In this document: piece after piece, positions 37,774 to 48,840 of the stretch
Layout of the letters: every line of letters begins with the position of its first letter
Position numbering within the stretch: the first letter of the stretch is position 1
NCBI RefSeq assembly: GCF_933775445.1
Contig: NC_065872.1
Span: forward strand, 13,578,001 to 13,642,000
Reading direction: 5' to 3'
Origin: Argentina anserina
Taxonomy: Eukaryota > Streptophyta > Magnoliopsida > Rosales > Rosaceae
DNA: 64,000 nt
The notes under the pieces: generated by a model
Told to the model about the DNA's origin: nothing
The model's input: the letters and a program-made list of their open reading frames with translations, nothing else
Databases searched by the model: none
Translations under genes and position numbers: made by a program

Positions 37774-38360
37774 TTCATAGACTTTGGTTCGCACATTGAT
37801 TTGACATAGTTTGATAATTTAATATCTTATTGATTATGAATTTGGCCAAAATTTGTATAAGTTATCAACACCGTGCTTTATCAACGATTGATGTTTACTC
37901 TAAGTTCATCCACTTGGTGCTTTAACAGCAATCCTTGTTTAAGATCATCAAGGACCAAGTTATTAAAATTGTCTTCCTCAAAAGGTTGACTGCCATACAC
38001 GCACGATGCCACAAGATTGATCACTACGCTTGTTCTGGGGGCGTCACGAGAAAGAACACAATAGCATTATCCTACTCATTTGAATTGGCAAATCAAAACA
38101 TCAAAAATAAGGTTCAAACCACATAATAGTAGCAACGATAACAATAAGAAATAAACAATAACTCATAAGTTTATGCTTTCTTTGGTAACGTGTAGTTTAT
38201 GCTTGAGGTATGTGAACATCCCCATCACCAATGCACACGTTTAGGATATAAAAGTTAATTTGTAAGTACAAGAAATAAACAATTCACAACCTTCCAAATA
38301 TACGACCCTTATAGGAAATAGAAGTTCATATGCGACCAAATACACAAACACCCCTTGTTG
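37774..38360. other. 3' flank of the TIR-lectin gene
   Basis: No further lectin exon or other coding recognised. Confidence 0.5.
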
Positions 38361-38864
38361 TTATCCTTGATTGGTCTCAATCGATACCACCGTGTAGACA
38401 TCGCACTCATCTTTATCTGGTTCATTTGAACCTCCATATAGACCTGCATAAAACGGAATTTCAGCCCTCCACAAACATGCGTACCTTCCCAGTTGGACAT
38501 GGCGAAATCGAAACTTTTGTTCTTCACTTTCGTCATACGACTCCGGCTCGAACAGAGTGCATGAGAATTTGGAATCGTCTTCCTCTGGTTTCTCAGCCAC
38601 TGCAACAATCCAATTATGATTACTATCCATTCTCACCAAGTACTTATTGTTGTAGCAGCATCTTATGTGCACAAATCCATTCAAACTCTTTGCCATCTCT
38701 ATTTCGAACTTTGCATTTGGGCTCATAGAACCATCTCCATCAAACTTTGATAAACGCTATTGGCAATGCTGGATCATTTGTTATTAAGCTCAAGTATTTG
38801 TTGTTGTATGTAGCTTTCAGTGCGACAAACCTTGGCAACACCACTACCTCGTTCGTCTTGTTTG
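38361..38864 (-). pseudogene. Third amaranthin-type lectin exon, frameshifted
   Basis: Acceptor TTTTCTACAG, phase 1. Very close to the second exon (same CCYNNKYLVRMD and EEDDSKFSCTLFEPE words). One extra base at 38742-38748 breaks the frame before SMSPNAKFEIEM. The end lacks the VNWES/GT donor of the others and instead reads SIETNQG and stops at 38361, so this may be the terminal exon. Confidence 0.75.
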
Positions 38865-41800
38865 CTGTAGAAAATACGTACAAGAAACTATTACATAAAA
38901 TATGTACCAAGAAAGGAAAAACACAAGATAATTTGATGGAACTTAGATATGTAATTTAACAGGTATAATAATATGGCTAGCTATACGTAGCCTAGCTTCG
39001 TTATTACTAATTGCTTATTACAATTTACCTGATTCCCAGTTCACCACTGTATAGACATCACACGCGTCTATATCTGGTTCAGTTGAACCTCCAAATAGAC
39101 CTGCATAAAACGGAATTTCAGCCCTCCACAAGCATGCATACATTCCCAGTTGGACATGGCGAAATCGAAACTTTTGTTCTTCACTTTCGTCATACGGCTC
39201 CGGCTCGAATAGGGTGCATGAGAATTTGGAATCGTCTTCCTCTGGTTTCTCAGCCACTGCAACAATCCAATTATGATTATTATCCATTCTCACCAAGTAC
39301 TTATTGTTGTAGCAGCATCTTATGTGCACAAATCCATTCCAACTCTTTGCCATCTCTATTTCGAACTTTGCTTGCGGGCTCATAACTACATTTCCATCGA
39401 ATTTGATAAAATTTGCTGGTAAGGCCGGATCACTTTTTGTTAACCCTCAAGTATTTGTTGTTGTACGTATCTTTCAGTGCCACAAACCTTGGCAACACCA
39501 CCGTCGTGTTTGTCTTGTAAGCTGAAGAAAAAAAAAAGGACATGAACAATGAACCACGTGAAAAGGATTTAATTCGAACATACTTGATTTAATTGCTTAA
39601 CCACCAAAACACTCTTTGAACATAGCTACAATTGTTAGTCTACATCATGCATGATATATTGGAAATTGTCCATTTGATGTTTACATATTCAAATATTGTA
39701 AATTTACCCGATCATTTGTAACATTTGTATGTCTTTCAAATGTTAGTATGTGTCACTTATCTGTGGAGCAACATAGTTGTCATTCTATGTCTAGAAAAAC
39801 CAAAATATAAAATTTATAAATAAATTCATAAAAAAAGAATAATATAAATTATATCTCATGAGGAGAAATAATTCATATATATTATCAAGATTCAAAAAAG
39901 AGAGAGCTACTTCCTAGCGCCTACGAGATTGTCTAGCCGTCTGCCTAGACTTATTCAAATTATTAAATATTTATTTATTTTTTACATGTATTTGTATAAT
40001 TGAAAATATATAATGATGCTCAATATCAATTTTTAAAATAATCTAAAATCAAAATAAATTAAGTCCAAAATCCATATAATAATATTAGAACAAAACATAA
40101 ATTCTAAAACAAATGCAAGTTCTTTTTTTTTTCTAAATCTTTCCTGAAGTCCTTTGATTTCAAGCCCTAATGCCCAAATCGTTTTCTGTTTCAAAATTAA
40201 TATTGTGTTTGTGTTTTATTTCTAAGTCAAACAATCTTGACCATCGAAGCCCATTTAATTTCCCGACCGCCAAGCATGACCGAAGTGACATGAAATGACA
40301 CGGTAAGCTGCTGCCTAGCGCCTAGGCGACCGTTTTTTAGAACACTGCATAATATTCATAATAATAATTGATAACTTCTTTCTATAAGAAATAATTAAAG
40401 GTGAAATTAAGAACATGATTCTAAATATATACAATCACTTTAGATAAAGAGATCGAAGTTAAATTACAATAGAAAAAGGGTGCGGCTATATATTGTCACC
40501 TCATGATTAGCTCTCTACTCATTTCACCCCACATTTTTAAATTTAACATTAAATTTCTTATTTTATCACTTCTTTTTCCAAGCATGTTCTTATATAACAT
40601 ACCGAATTGAAAAATAATGTTTTTAAAGAAAATCTTTCAATTAATTTACATCAATACAAAAATAATAATAAAGTTCCAGTTATAATTCTATTAATCGGAT
40701 TCATATATTTCTTCTCTCAAATATTTCTTTTTATTATTTTAAAAATATAAATTTTAGTGTTTATCTAATATAAATGTCAAAAAATCATAATTTAACCACT
40801 TTGAGTTGTAGAAAAAAAGTTTTTAATTATCAACTTTGAGAAATGAAAAGAAGATTGATTTTGGTATTATATTTGTTTTTTTTGATGTTCACATGGTATT
40901 ATAAAGATTTTATTAATTAAACAATAATGATTTATAATTTGAATAAAGAATTACGTATGATTATTGAACATAAAATATAAAAAATTTCAACAAGAAGAGA
41001 GAATTAATATTTTCAGATTTGGGTGGAAAAAATCAATATTTAATGACAATAGATGCACTCTACACATATTTAGATTGACGAAAATGATATTCGATTGACA
41101 ATTATAACAAAGTACCACAATATGTTTCGGGTACAAAGCCACAATAATAGCTAACTTTAGGGGCTGTTTTTTGAATAAAAAAATCTTGTATTTTCTTTGG
41201 ATGAAAATCCACCAAGGTGATCTTAGCTCTTTAATAATTTAAATAAAAGTAAAACATTTTTGATTTAAATTAATCAACAATAAGTCACCGTGGTTGACTT
41301 CAACCAATATGAACAGTACTCTCTCGTGTTTTGATAGTTATATGCTTAATTTAATAGGCATGGCCGAACATGAGATTTCAAGTGAGGCGGGATTCAAAAA
41401 TAATGTCCTCTACTACTTTAATACAAAAAAAACCTAGAAAAAATCTAATAAACTACCTATTTATTCATCTAAATTAAAAAATATTAATAATTGTTTCTAT
41501 CTATCAATAATCAAATTACACTAACAATAGATGAGAGAGTTCAAATGTTTTGAAAAAATTCTGAATTATCTGTATAAGTATATGTTGCACACACCCACAT
41601 ATATATATTATATAAAAAAATTGGACATGCAAGGTTTTCGTGCCTGATCAGTGCTATAGGTATAATATAGCTAGCTGGGACGTTATTTATTGCCTAGCTT
41701 TGTGACTACTGATTATATAGCTTACCAGATTCCCCATCAACCAATGTATAGACATCACACTCATCTTTGTCCGGCAAATTTGAATCTCCAAATAAGCCTC

Positions 41801-42911
41801 CATATTTTGAAACATCAACCCTCGTCATCAAACATGCGTACATTCTCATTTGAATATGGCGAAATCGAAACTCTAGTCCTCCAGTTTTGTCGACCGGCTC
41901 CAACTCGAACAACGTGCATGAGATTTTAGATTTGTTTTCCTCTGGTTTTTCAGCCGCTGCAACAATCCAGCGTAATGTATTAGATCTGACCAAGTACTTA
42001 CTGTTGTAGCAACATCGTATGTGCACGAAACTATTCCCAGTCTCTGCCTTCTGTAATTCGAACATTGCATACGGGCTCGTAGCTTCATTTCCATTAAACT
42101 TTATAAACCCTGCTAAGCCTGGATCGTTCTTCGTTAATCTCAAGTACTTGTTGTTGTACTTTGCTTTCCACATCACAAACTTGGGCAACCGTATCTCCCT
42201 TTCGCCGTAGGTAAGCTCAATTTCTGGTGCTTTTACCTTACTATGTACATATGTCACAATGTCATTCAGAAGTTGTCTTTCAGACCTACAAACAAGAAAT
42301 AAGTGTCAGATGATAGCAAAATAATAAATCTAACATGTATAGAAGTATTAAAAACCTTTTTTTGACAAATGTTTTTTATAATGGTCTCATATATGATATT
42401 TAAAACTTAATTACTTATAATTCAGTGTATGCCACCCAGAGAAATTTGCCACTTTTGCTAAAGCCTCTCTCCACTGCTTCACCTTCTCTTTGTCTCTCCC
42501 ATCATTTTCATGCTTAGTGAAGGCTTCTTTAAAGCTCCCATTTTGCTTTCGTACGTCAGAAGGATTGACATGGTAAAAAAGTGGTAGAATTCTGTTACCG
42601 TCCTCCATGCAGTGACAGATCTTTGTAAGTTCCTCCAAACACCAACTAGAAGAAGCGTAGTTTTCCGAGAGAACAACAATTGCAAGCCTTGACTCTTCGA
42701 TTGCCTTCAGGATTGTTGGGGAAATAGGCGCACCAACTTCAAGCTGTGTGTCGTCCTTGAACGTTTGAATTTTATTCACAACTTGCAACTCATGGTATAA
42801 ATAGGATAGAAAACCCTCCCGTGTGTCTTCACCCCTGAAAGTCAAGAACACATCATACTTCCAATGAAATATTGATGGCGGAGGAAGAGATGGAGAGGCT
42901 GGTGAACCCAT
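38361..42911 (-). CDS. TIR-amaranthin (agglutinin) lectin fusion gene, with two further decayed lectin exons
   Basis: Exon 1 (42911-42415) encodes a full TIR domain: DVFLTFRGEDTREGF from residue 20, FKDDTQLEVG, NYASSSWCLEEL with the NADase glutamate at 94, FYHVNPSDVRKQNGSF and VANFSGWHT. It splices TATAA/GTAATT to TTTGTAG/GTCTGAAAG (phase 2) into exon 2 (42285-41726), giving the usual post-TIR linker NYKSERQLLNDIVTYV. Then comes a beta-trefoil agglutinin domain of amaranthin type (NNKYLRLTKNDPG, FVHIRCCYNSKYLVR, RWIVAAAEKPEENKS, SCTLFELEP, DECDVYTLVDGES). Exons 3 (39521-39029) and 4 (38864-38361) are phase-1 lectin exons, each with a one-base frameshift. Splicing exons 1-3 gives a stop at 39432-39430 and a protein of about 382 aa: TIR plus one lectin domain. 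No NB-ARC or LRR. The role is inferred as intracellular immune sensing by glycan or lectin binding. The ATG at 42911 was chosen as the first one before the TIR. Confidence 0.8.
39029..39521 (-). pseudogene. Second amaranthin-type lectin exon, frameshifted
   Basis: Acceptor TTTCTTCAG at the right edge, donor GTAAAT at the left, phase 1 on both sides, matching exon 2. The domain reads LPRFVALKDTYNNKYLRVN, FVHIRCCYNNKYLVRMD, WIVAVAEKPEEDDSKFSC, DVYTVVNWES. One extra base in an A run (T run at 39434-39438 on the plus strand) breaks the frame; removing it would restore a whole domain. Downstream of the break the frame is otherwise clean. Confidence 0.8.
39886..40347. mobile_element. Degenerate hAT-like MITE in lectin-gene intron 2
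   Basis: The right end (inverted) reads CAGTGTTCTAAAAAACGGTC followed by GCCTAGGCG words. The left end has CAAGATTCAAAAAAGAG and TAGCGCCTAC, TAGCCGTCTGCCTAG words. This is the plant pattern of hAT elements with CTAGGCG subterminal repeats. No matching 8-bp TSD found. Confidence 0.5.
40348..41725 (-). other. Rest of intron 2 of the TIR-lectin gene
   Basis: AT-rich and non-coding. The sequence after the exon 2 donor (AAGCTAGGC... then ATATTATACCT) resembles the start of the intron after exon 3, so exon plus intron were duplicated together. Confidence 0.6.
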
Positions 42912-43073
42912 CGAAAACCACGCAAAAAAAGAAGAAGCAAGGTCTGAAGAACAGGAAAAAGAAAACACAAAAAGAAGAAGAAGAAGGCCAACAATGGGGC
43001 AACGTCTGTTAAAGGCCTGCTCTCCGAGCGCCGGCCCTTAATTTGCAGACGGTTTTTAAACCAAGATCAACTC

Positions 43074-43125
43074 GAACCTTCCAGCCCCTTCTCCCTCCAA
43101 AAAGATTTGTTTGGTCCTATATAAA
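43074..43125 (+). promoter_or_regulatory. HSP70 core promoter: heat-shock element and TATA box
   Basis: A heat-shock element CGAACCTTCC (GAA and TTC modules at 43074-43081) with a partial third module, about 37 bp before TATATAAA at 43118-43125. The order and spacing are typical of plant HSP70 promoters. It faces right, away from the TIR-lectin gene, but heat-shock elements work in either direction. Confidence 0.7.
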
Positions 43126-43239
43126 CATCCCCCGACTCCTCTCGGCCTCGACAATTCGAAATCTATCTCTGCAAAACCAAAAGCCTCAATACAATTAAAA
43201 AACTTTAGTTTCTGCAATTCTTTGAGTCAAGTTAGTGTA

Positions 43240-43453
43240 ATGGCCGGAAAGGGTGATGGACCAGCAATCGGGATCGACCTCGGAACCACATACAGCTGCG
43301 TCGGGGTGTGGCAGCACGACCGCGTCGAGATCATCGCCAATGATCAGGGGAACAGAACGACGCCGTCTTATGTGGCGTTTACTGATACTGAGCGGCTGAT
43401 CGGCGACGCCGCCAAGAACCAGGTCGCCATGAACCCTGTCAACACCGTCTTCG
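43240..43453 (+). pseudogene. Cytosolic HSP70 exon 1, truncated gene
   Basis: ATG at 43240 starts [20 protein letters not shown], the N-terminus of cytosolic HSC70/HSP70. [27 protein letters not shown] and VNTVF follow. The donor GTAAGT after codon 71 plus one base is at the conserved position of the single intron in plant HSC70 genes. The rest of the ATPase domain and the substrate domain are absent. Intron sequence runs into the right inverted repeat, so only 71 residues remain. It is a captured fragment, not a working chaperone. Confidence 0.9.
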
Positions 43454-43611
43454 GTAAGTTCTCCCGATCCCTTTTTCTTTTTCTTCTTTATCTTTTTACT
43501 CAGATTTGTGCTTTAATCATTGTGATCTTGGTTTGTGGTTTGGTTAATTGCCGAGTGAACAGTGCGCGGCGCTCGGAGAGCAGGCGTTTACCAGAACTTA
43601 CCCAACAATGG

Positions 43612-45384
43612 TAGAGAAGCAAAGTTGAAACCAGAGTGAAAGGAAAGAAGTTTGAAGCCTTTCCATCGTTAGTGCGATCTGTTAGGACTAATGACTTCTT
43701 GACACCTGTGGCGTCGAGTTGCCCAGAGTTGTCCCATTTGGTGACCTCGTACATATAATAATATTTTCTCGTACTTAATTAAGAACCCAATATGGTAGTA
43801 CGCCTGTACGAGTGTGAAATTAGTCGTTGGCCCACTCGTAATTGAAGTGACGTAGGATTGTGATGCATGAGACAACAAGATGATGACAGTAGCAAATAGC
43901 ACACGTGCTAATCAGTACCTCCTCTAAACAAAAACGCGCAGGTCCCTAGAGTTCAGGGGATATATATTTAATAGGATATATTCTTTGGAGCGGAGTGAAC
44001 ATTTCCACATCGCATTACGTACACTTTTTCTTTTTCTTTTTTGAGAAAAGCATTACGTACACTTGCTTAATTAAAAATTAATAATGCTAATCTTAGCAAA
44101 AAAAAACATTACTATTACAGTGTGCACGTGTATATTAGGTGGAGTACGGGTGTAAATGAGTCGAGACTGAACCAATATAAAATTTGATTTTCGTCTTTTA
44201 TGTTTAAATTTTACTCGGCTTAAAAAAACTCGAGTTGAGCTCGGTTTGGCTCATTTTATTACACAAAATCCATTTGATTTACAACTCATCTCGATGGCTT
44301 GACGGAACAAAGCCGCACACCCCCATTTATTTTCAACGCGACTGAAACGAAAGAATAAACTAAAAATAACAAATCAAACTGGTTATTGAACTTAAAGTCT
44401 TTAACTTACTATTATAAAAAAACAAAGTCTTTTAGCTCATTCTAACTAATGTGATATTTTTAATATTATTTCTTATATAAAAATTATACTTTATATATAC
44501 CATAAAAATATAAAAATCAAGCTTCATTAATAAACGAGTCGAGCTTTCAACGAGCTCGAATTAGCTCACGAGCTAAACGCGTCGAACGAACCGAATAGTT
44601 GTTGTTCAAGTTCGGCTCATTTTCAGTGTTGGACTTAATATTAAGCTCAAACTCGGCTCATTTAATTTTATGAGCTTGAGTCGAACTGGCTAAAAACGAG
44701 TCGAACACGAGCTGTCGAGCTTATTTATAGCCCTAAGATGTAAAGCTTGGATCAACTTTGACTGCAGTTCAATGTTTATTGAAGAAATAACCATGTTAAA
44801 CTCTTCAAAAACAAAAACAAAATACCATGTTAAAGTGTTAACCACATTATATAGTTGCTAATTACATTGTTGCACGAAGCCTTTTAAAAAAAAAACTATA
44901 TCTATTGTCGATATGTAAGGCCGGTAAGGGGTAGACGGGTAGTCAAGTCAGTAACAATAAATAATCGTTAAAGTGCACTAACCATCATTAGAAGCTAATT
45001 ATACATAACAAAAAGGCTACATTTGTAACTATTTTCAGACACATTACAGTCGTAGTCTCATAGATATGTCGTAGTCTCATGTTTTATTTCATCTGAAGTT
45101 TCGATAAAAACGTGTAAATCTATTGTACATATAATTGATAAGTAGTCTCATCTCTGTTATCAATTCAACCACACGAGCTGTTATTTATAATTACGGGATG
45201 TAGTCATGTAGATTTACATTAGGTCAAAGCATAAGTGAAGCATGATAACCATGTTAAGAACTCATGCAAGATCTTAATGGTAACCATGTAGAGAACTCGA
45301 GATCGTAGGCAATACGTACTTCTGTGCCCAAAGGCTAATAGCATGAGATCAAAATGAAATTATACAAGAGCATGGGGTCATGCA
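43612..45384. other. Intergenic DNA with one degenerate hAT-like element
   Basis: No gene seen. The original promoter of the TIR-lectin gene, displaced by the Pack-MULE, would lie just right of 43612. Confidence 0.5.
44145..44735. mobile_element. Degenerate hAT-like element, 591 bp
   Basis: Ends TACGGGTGTAAATGAG and, inverted, TAGGGCTATAAATAAG. The interior is rich in inverted GAGCTCG, GAGTCGA and CGGCTCA words. Flanking octamers AGGTGGAG and AGATGTAA agree at five of eight positions. Confidence 0.55.
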
Positions 45385-45756
45385 CAGTCCCGCTCGCCCT
45401 CACCTGCGGGACTGTTTTAACGGGACAAAACGGGATGGACTATGGATGGCCATTAGATTTAAATGAAGCGAATCGCATAGCTGAAAACAGTGTGACTCTT
45501 ATTTGTTAGCCACACCCAATTATTTACCACTCTCCATTCTTGACCCACTTGTGTTGCTTCTCTGCGCAGAGACGCAAATGAACTACCCAGATTCACAACA
45601 ATATTGAAATTTGAGGAAAAGATTAAACGTATGGAGTAGACAAAAGGTGGGTTACATTTCTATGAATTCAATGCTTTCAAATTGGTATCTTAAACTAAGG
45701 AAGAATTCTGGATTTGCAACTAAGATTTTGGATCCACTGCCAAGTACCAAGAATCA

Positions 45757-46533
45757 AGAGCGGGTCCATTCATGGGCAAGCCTAGGCAGCTGACTAGGCT
45801 GAGTTTTTGTTTATCAAATTTTGTAGTTTTGCTGCAGATAAAATTTCTTTTCAATGACAAAATTGAGCAAAATTTGAGGAGGAAAACGACTCGTAGAGTT
45901 GTATGCGTCTTATTTTTTTGTTTTTTTCTTTCTCGTGGTTATACACTTATACCTCAAGACGACGTCGTTTATAATTAATGTGAATCTAACAACGTCGTAT
46001 TGGATAAGGGAAAGGAAAAATAAAGACGCAAAATCAGTCCTAGCAAGACTGAAAGTTCAAAACGATCTCAAATGTATTTAGGACTAGGAGAAGCTCTATC
46101 ACAAGATCTTTAGATGACATGGTTTGCAAAGATTGAAAAGGATCTCCCTAAAATTCTAAAACGATCTCCCCGAGAGCTTGAGACGCCAACCTCATTGATC
46201 TATTTCGCTTTCTAATTCTATCATGCACCATGATTCAATCTACACGTCTCAACTCTATTTGATCATATTAAGCTTTTCCATTATTGTTTTAGTGTTATTT
46301 GCTTATGATGAAAACATCTTGGTCTGAGATTCAATGTTTAATGATGATGCTTTGTTCGTTTGATTGAATTGATTCAACTATATATGTTTTCGAGTTTACC
46401 GGTTTCGTATGTGCTATTTTAACATTTAATGCTTACTAAATAATTTTTAGATTAAATCAATTGATTGACATTACGTTCATTATAATTTCTTATTATATAT
46501 ATATTGAGAGAGGATCAAGAGTAGACGTCTGCA
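45757..46533 (+). repeat. Unclassified 0.78-kb interspersed repeat (copy 2)
   Basis: Inverted homologue of 24975-25752. Homology starts at GCGGGTCCATTCATGGGC and ends at GACGTCTGCA. A third, 5'-truncated copy begins at 48841 at the duplication junction. Confidence 0.65.
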
Positions 46534-46849
46534 GTGCACCAAAAGTGCAGAAATTGCCCGTTCTGGCGACTGGCGATGCGCAATGATGGCGGGGATACTG
46601 CCCGTCGCACTCCCCCCTCCCAGCGCTTGGCTGGAGCTCCATCGCCAGTCTACGGCGGCCGGAATCTGTATATTTCCTAAAAACTTGAAATTTCTAGAAA
46701 TGGGCAGATTCCAGCTGCCGTGAGCTGGCGATGGAACTCCGGCCAACACGGACAAGAGCGCTGGGAGGGAGAGTGCGGCGGACATCATTTGCGCCATCGT
46801 TGCACTACGCCAGTTGCCGGAACGGGCGAATCCGCACCATGTGGACGTC
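46524..46849. repeat. 326-bp GC-rich hairpin, copy 1
   Basis: Two arms of about 160 bp starting and ending at GACGTC, roughly three-quarters identical. Shared words: TCCATCGCCAG, CTCCCAGCGCT, ACTGGCG and GGAATCTG. It folds as one long stem. Confidence 0.8.
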
Positions 46850-47259
46850 CGTTCTCTAACCGATCTATATATATATTCTACTTAATTTTGCCTAGACTGA
46901 TAAAAATTTCTGGATCCACCAATGCCAACAATTCCACGTTTGTTGACATGTTCAGGATTTTTGGGTTGAACTAAAATCTCATTTCTTTCTTTTATAATCT
47001 AAACATATCGAAGATTATTGCTTATGATTGAACTTATGGAAACAAGTGTCTGAGTCATTGGCCCGTTGACTGAAAAATCTAATAATTCCCAATTTCTCAA
47101 TAACAAATATGATTCTCAACTTTTGCTGAATGATTCGCTGTGAGGTGGAGGGGAATAGATAGGAAACAAGCAAAAGAACTGGGTTGCAGATGTGTTTTCC
47201 GTTCAAATGATTCAGAAGTGGGTGAATTGGGTTTCAGTTCTGAGGGAGATTGTAATGAT

Positions 47260-47324
<65 letters not shown>

Positions 47325-47741
47325 GATGGGAATGATTGGCTGTGGATTCACGAGTGGTGAGTAGTTTCTTTCGGCCGTATGATTAACTTCATTTAAATCC
47401 AATGGCTAACGATGATGTGTCCCGTTTTATCCCGTCAATACAGTTCCGCAGGTGAGCGGGCCTGGGGTCATGCAAATTGAAAGCTATGTACTTAATTCAA
47501 TGAGTGGTTAGACTGCTTACTTAAAGTTGGTATTAACTATTAGGAGTGCCAAATTAAGACCCAACTTTCACCACATCATAACAAACTCAGTCAAATTACT
47601 GAATCCTTGCATGCAGTAATTTGTGGACAAATAATGGATGGCCATTGATTTTATTATTGTTCATAACTTGATATACAAAGAATAATATAACATACAAAGA
47701 ATGATACATGTCATCGAGCTGTGCAATTCGTCAAATCTGCA

Positions 47742-48151
47742 TGTAATAACCCGATTTTTTTCGGAACGATTATTGGATTGTTTTTAAATTTATAAGTTTA
47801 TGAAATTCATTAAACGTGTTTGTGTCGCTTTGCAACGTCAGAAATCGAAAATAGAAACGTTATCAGGACTTCGATTTAGAAAAAAACGTTACGTTTCCGC
47901 GACGTGAGAATTGACTTTTATTCTGTCGCTCGGTTGTGAAAACTTCCTTCATGAAACTTGTAGAGCTCGTCAATACGAGTTCGTGGACACATCACGCGTT
48001 CGAATCGGACGTCAGACGTGAAAGTTATTAACGTCGAAAGTTAGTTTCCGCTTTTAGAAACAAGTATAAAAAGAACATTTTTCAGATTAGGATTTCCATT
48101 TTTAGAAACCCTTCTCTCTCCTCACCCGCCTCCCTCACCTTCTCTCTCCCC

Positions 48152-48197
<46 letters not shown>

Positions 48198-48840
48198 TCA
48201 GAAAACTCACACTGGCGATCTCCTCCCTCCGGACGTCCGTGACTCTCACCGCCGGCCCAGAAAGCATCGTGCGACCCTCCGAGACTTTCTCGTGCCGCCG
48301 TGAGCCTTCGTGCTCCAATCCGAGACCGCGAGTTCCATCGCCACAGTCGAGCTCCATCTCCGGCCATCTCCGGTGGTTCTCGAGCTTTGTCGAGGTAAGC
48401 GTTTTGCTTGTTTGATGGATTGGTGTGGTTGCTTGTCTATTTGGTGGCGTTTTGGTAGTGGATCAGAGGGGGAGAAGCGGAGGAGGAGGGGGGAGATTCC
48501 GTCACCTTAGGCGGCGCGTGTGGGTACGTGGAGGAGGTAGGAAGCGGCAGGAGGCCGTGGAGGAGAAGAGGAAGGAAGAAGGGAAGGTTTTGGGGCGGCG
48601 GTGGCGTGCTACGCGCCGGTTTTAGAATCGGCGCGTGGGCCCCTTGCGCGGTCGCCGGAGGTGGCGCGTGTACCCAACGCGCCGCCACATGCTGTGGTGC
48701 ATGAATAGTGTTTTCTAAACAGTAAATTTGTAAAATTTATTTTTACGTGCGGTAAATGTAAAAGTGATTTACGTACGGTAAATGTAAATTACATTCAATA
48801 AATGTAAAAGTAATTTCAGAAGGGTAAATTGGTAATTATT
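47742..48840 (+). mobile_element. Long LTR, copy E, 3'-truncated by the duplication
   Basis: Starts TGTAATAACCCG after CTGCA, nearly identical to the first 1.1 kb of copy D. It includes the GTATAAAAAG TATA region (about 48064), a (CT)n run at 48157-48195 and the GC-rich leader ending in GAGGTAAG. Confidence 0.85.

Larger units (their letters stand above)
42998..43601. mobile_element. Pack-MULE-like element carrying the 5' part of an HSP70 gene
   Basis: 604 bp between perfect 10-bp direct repeats CCAACAATGG (42988-42997 and 43602-43611), in the size range of Mutator target duplications. The ends are inverted repeats of about 37 bp that share GCCTGCTCTCCGAGCGC exactly (43015-43031 and 43569-43585). 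The interior is an HSP70 promoter, leader, exon 1 and the start of its intron. No transposase. The left end is 76 bp upstream of the TIR-lectin ATG. Confidence 0.8.
45385..47462. mobile_element. MULE with long inverted ends, about 2.1 kb
   Basis: A perfect 12-base direct repeat TGGGGTCATGCA flanks it (45373-45384 and 47463-47474). Terminal inverted repeats extend over roughly 100 bp (CACCTGCGGGACTG, CGGGACAAAACGGGA, ATTTAAATGAAG words). The interior contains the unclassified 0.78-kb repeat, a 326-bp hairpin and a (GA)n run at 47265-47322. No transposase recognised. Confidence 0.75.
45949..48840 (+). repeat. Tandem segmental duplication, unit 1 (2892 bp)
   Basis: From ATACCTCAAGACGACGTC to GTAATTATT. 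Unit 2 (48841-52544) repeats it with a few percent difference. It holds most of the MULE, the hairpin, host flank and the first 1.1 kb of an LTR (47742-48840). Confidence 0.9.

Noticed and set aside
38361..42285. Reading the lectin exons as DUF569/fascin-like domains
   Set aside because: Both are beta-trefoil-like, but the NNKYLVR, WIVAVAEKPEE and SCTLFEPE words fit amaranthin-type agglutinin better. A profile search should settle it.
43240..43453. A functional HSP70 gene
   Set aside because: Only exon 1 is present; the sequence after the donor runs into an inverted repeat and no second exon follows.
47097..48367. ORFs with Ser-Leu or Arg-Glu runs
   Set aside because: They are translations of (GA)n/(CT)n microsatellites within a MULE and an LTR leader.
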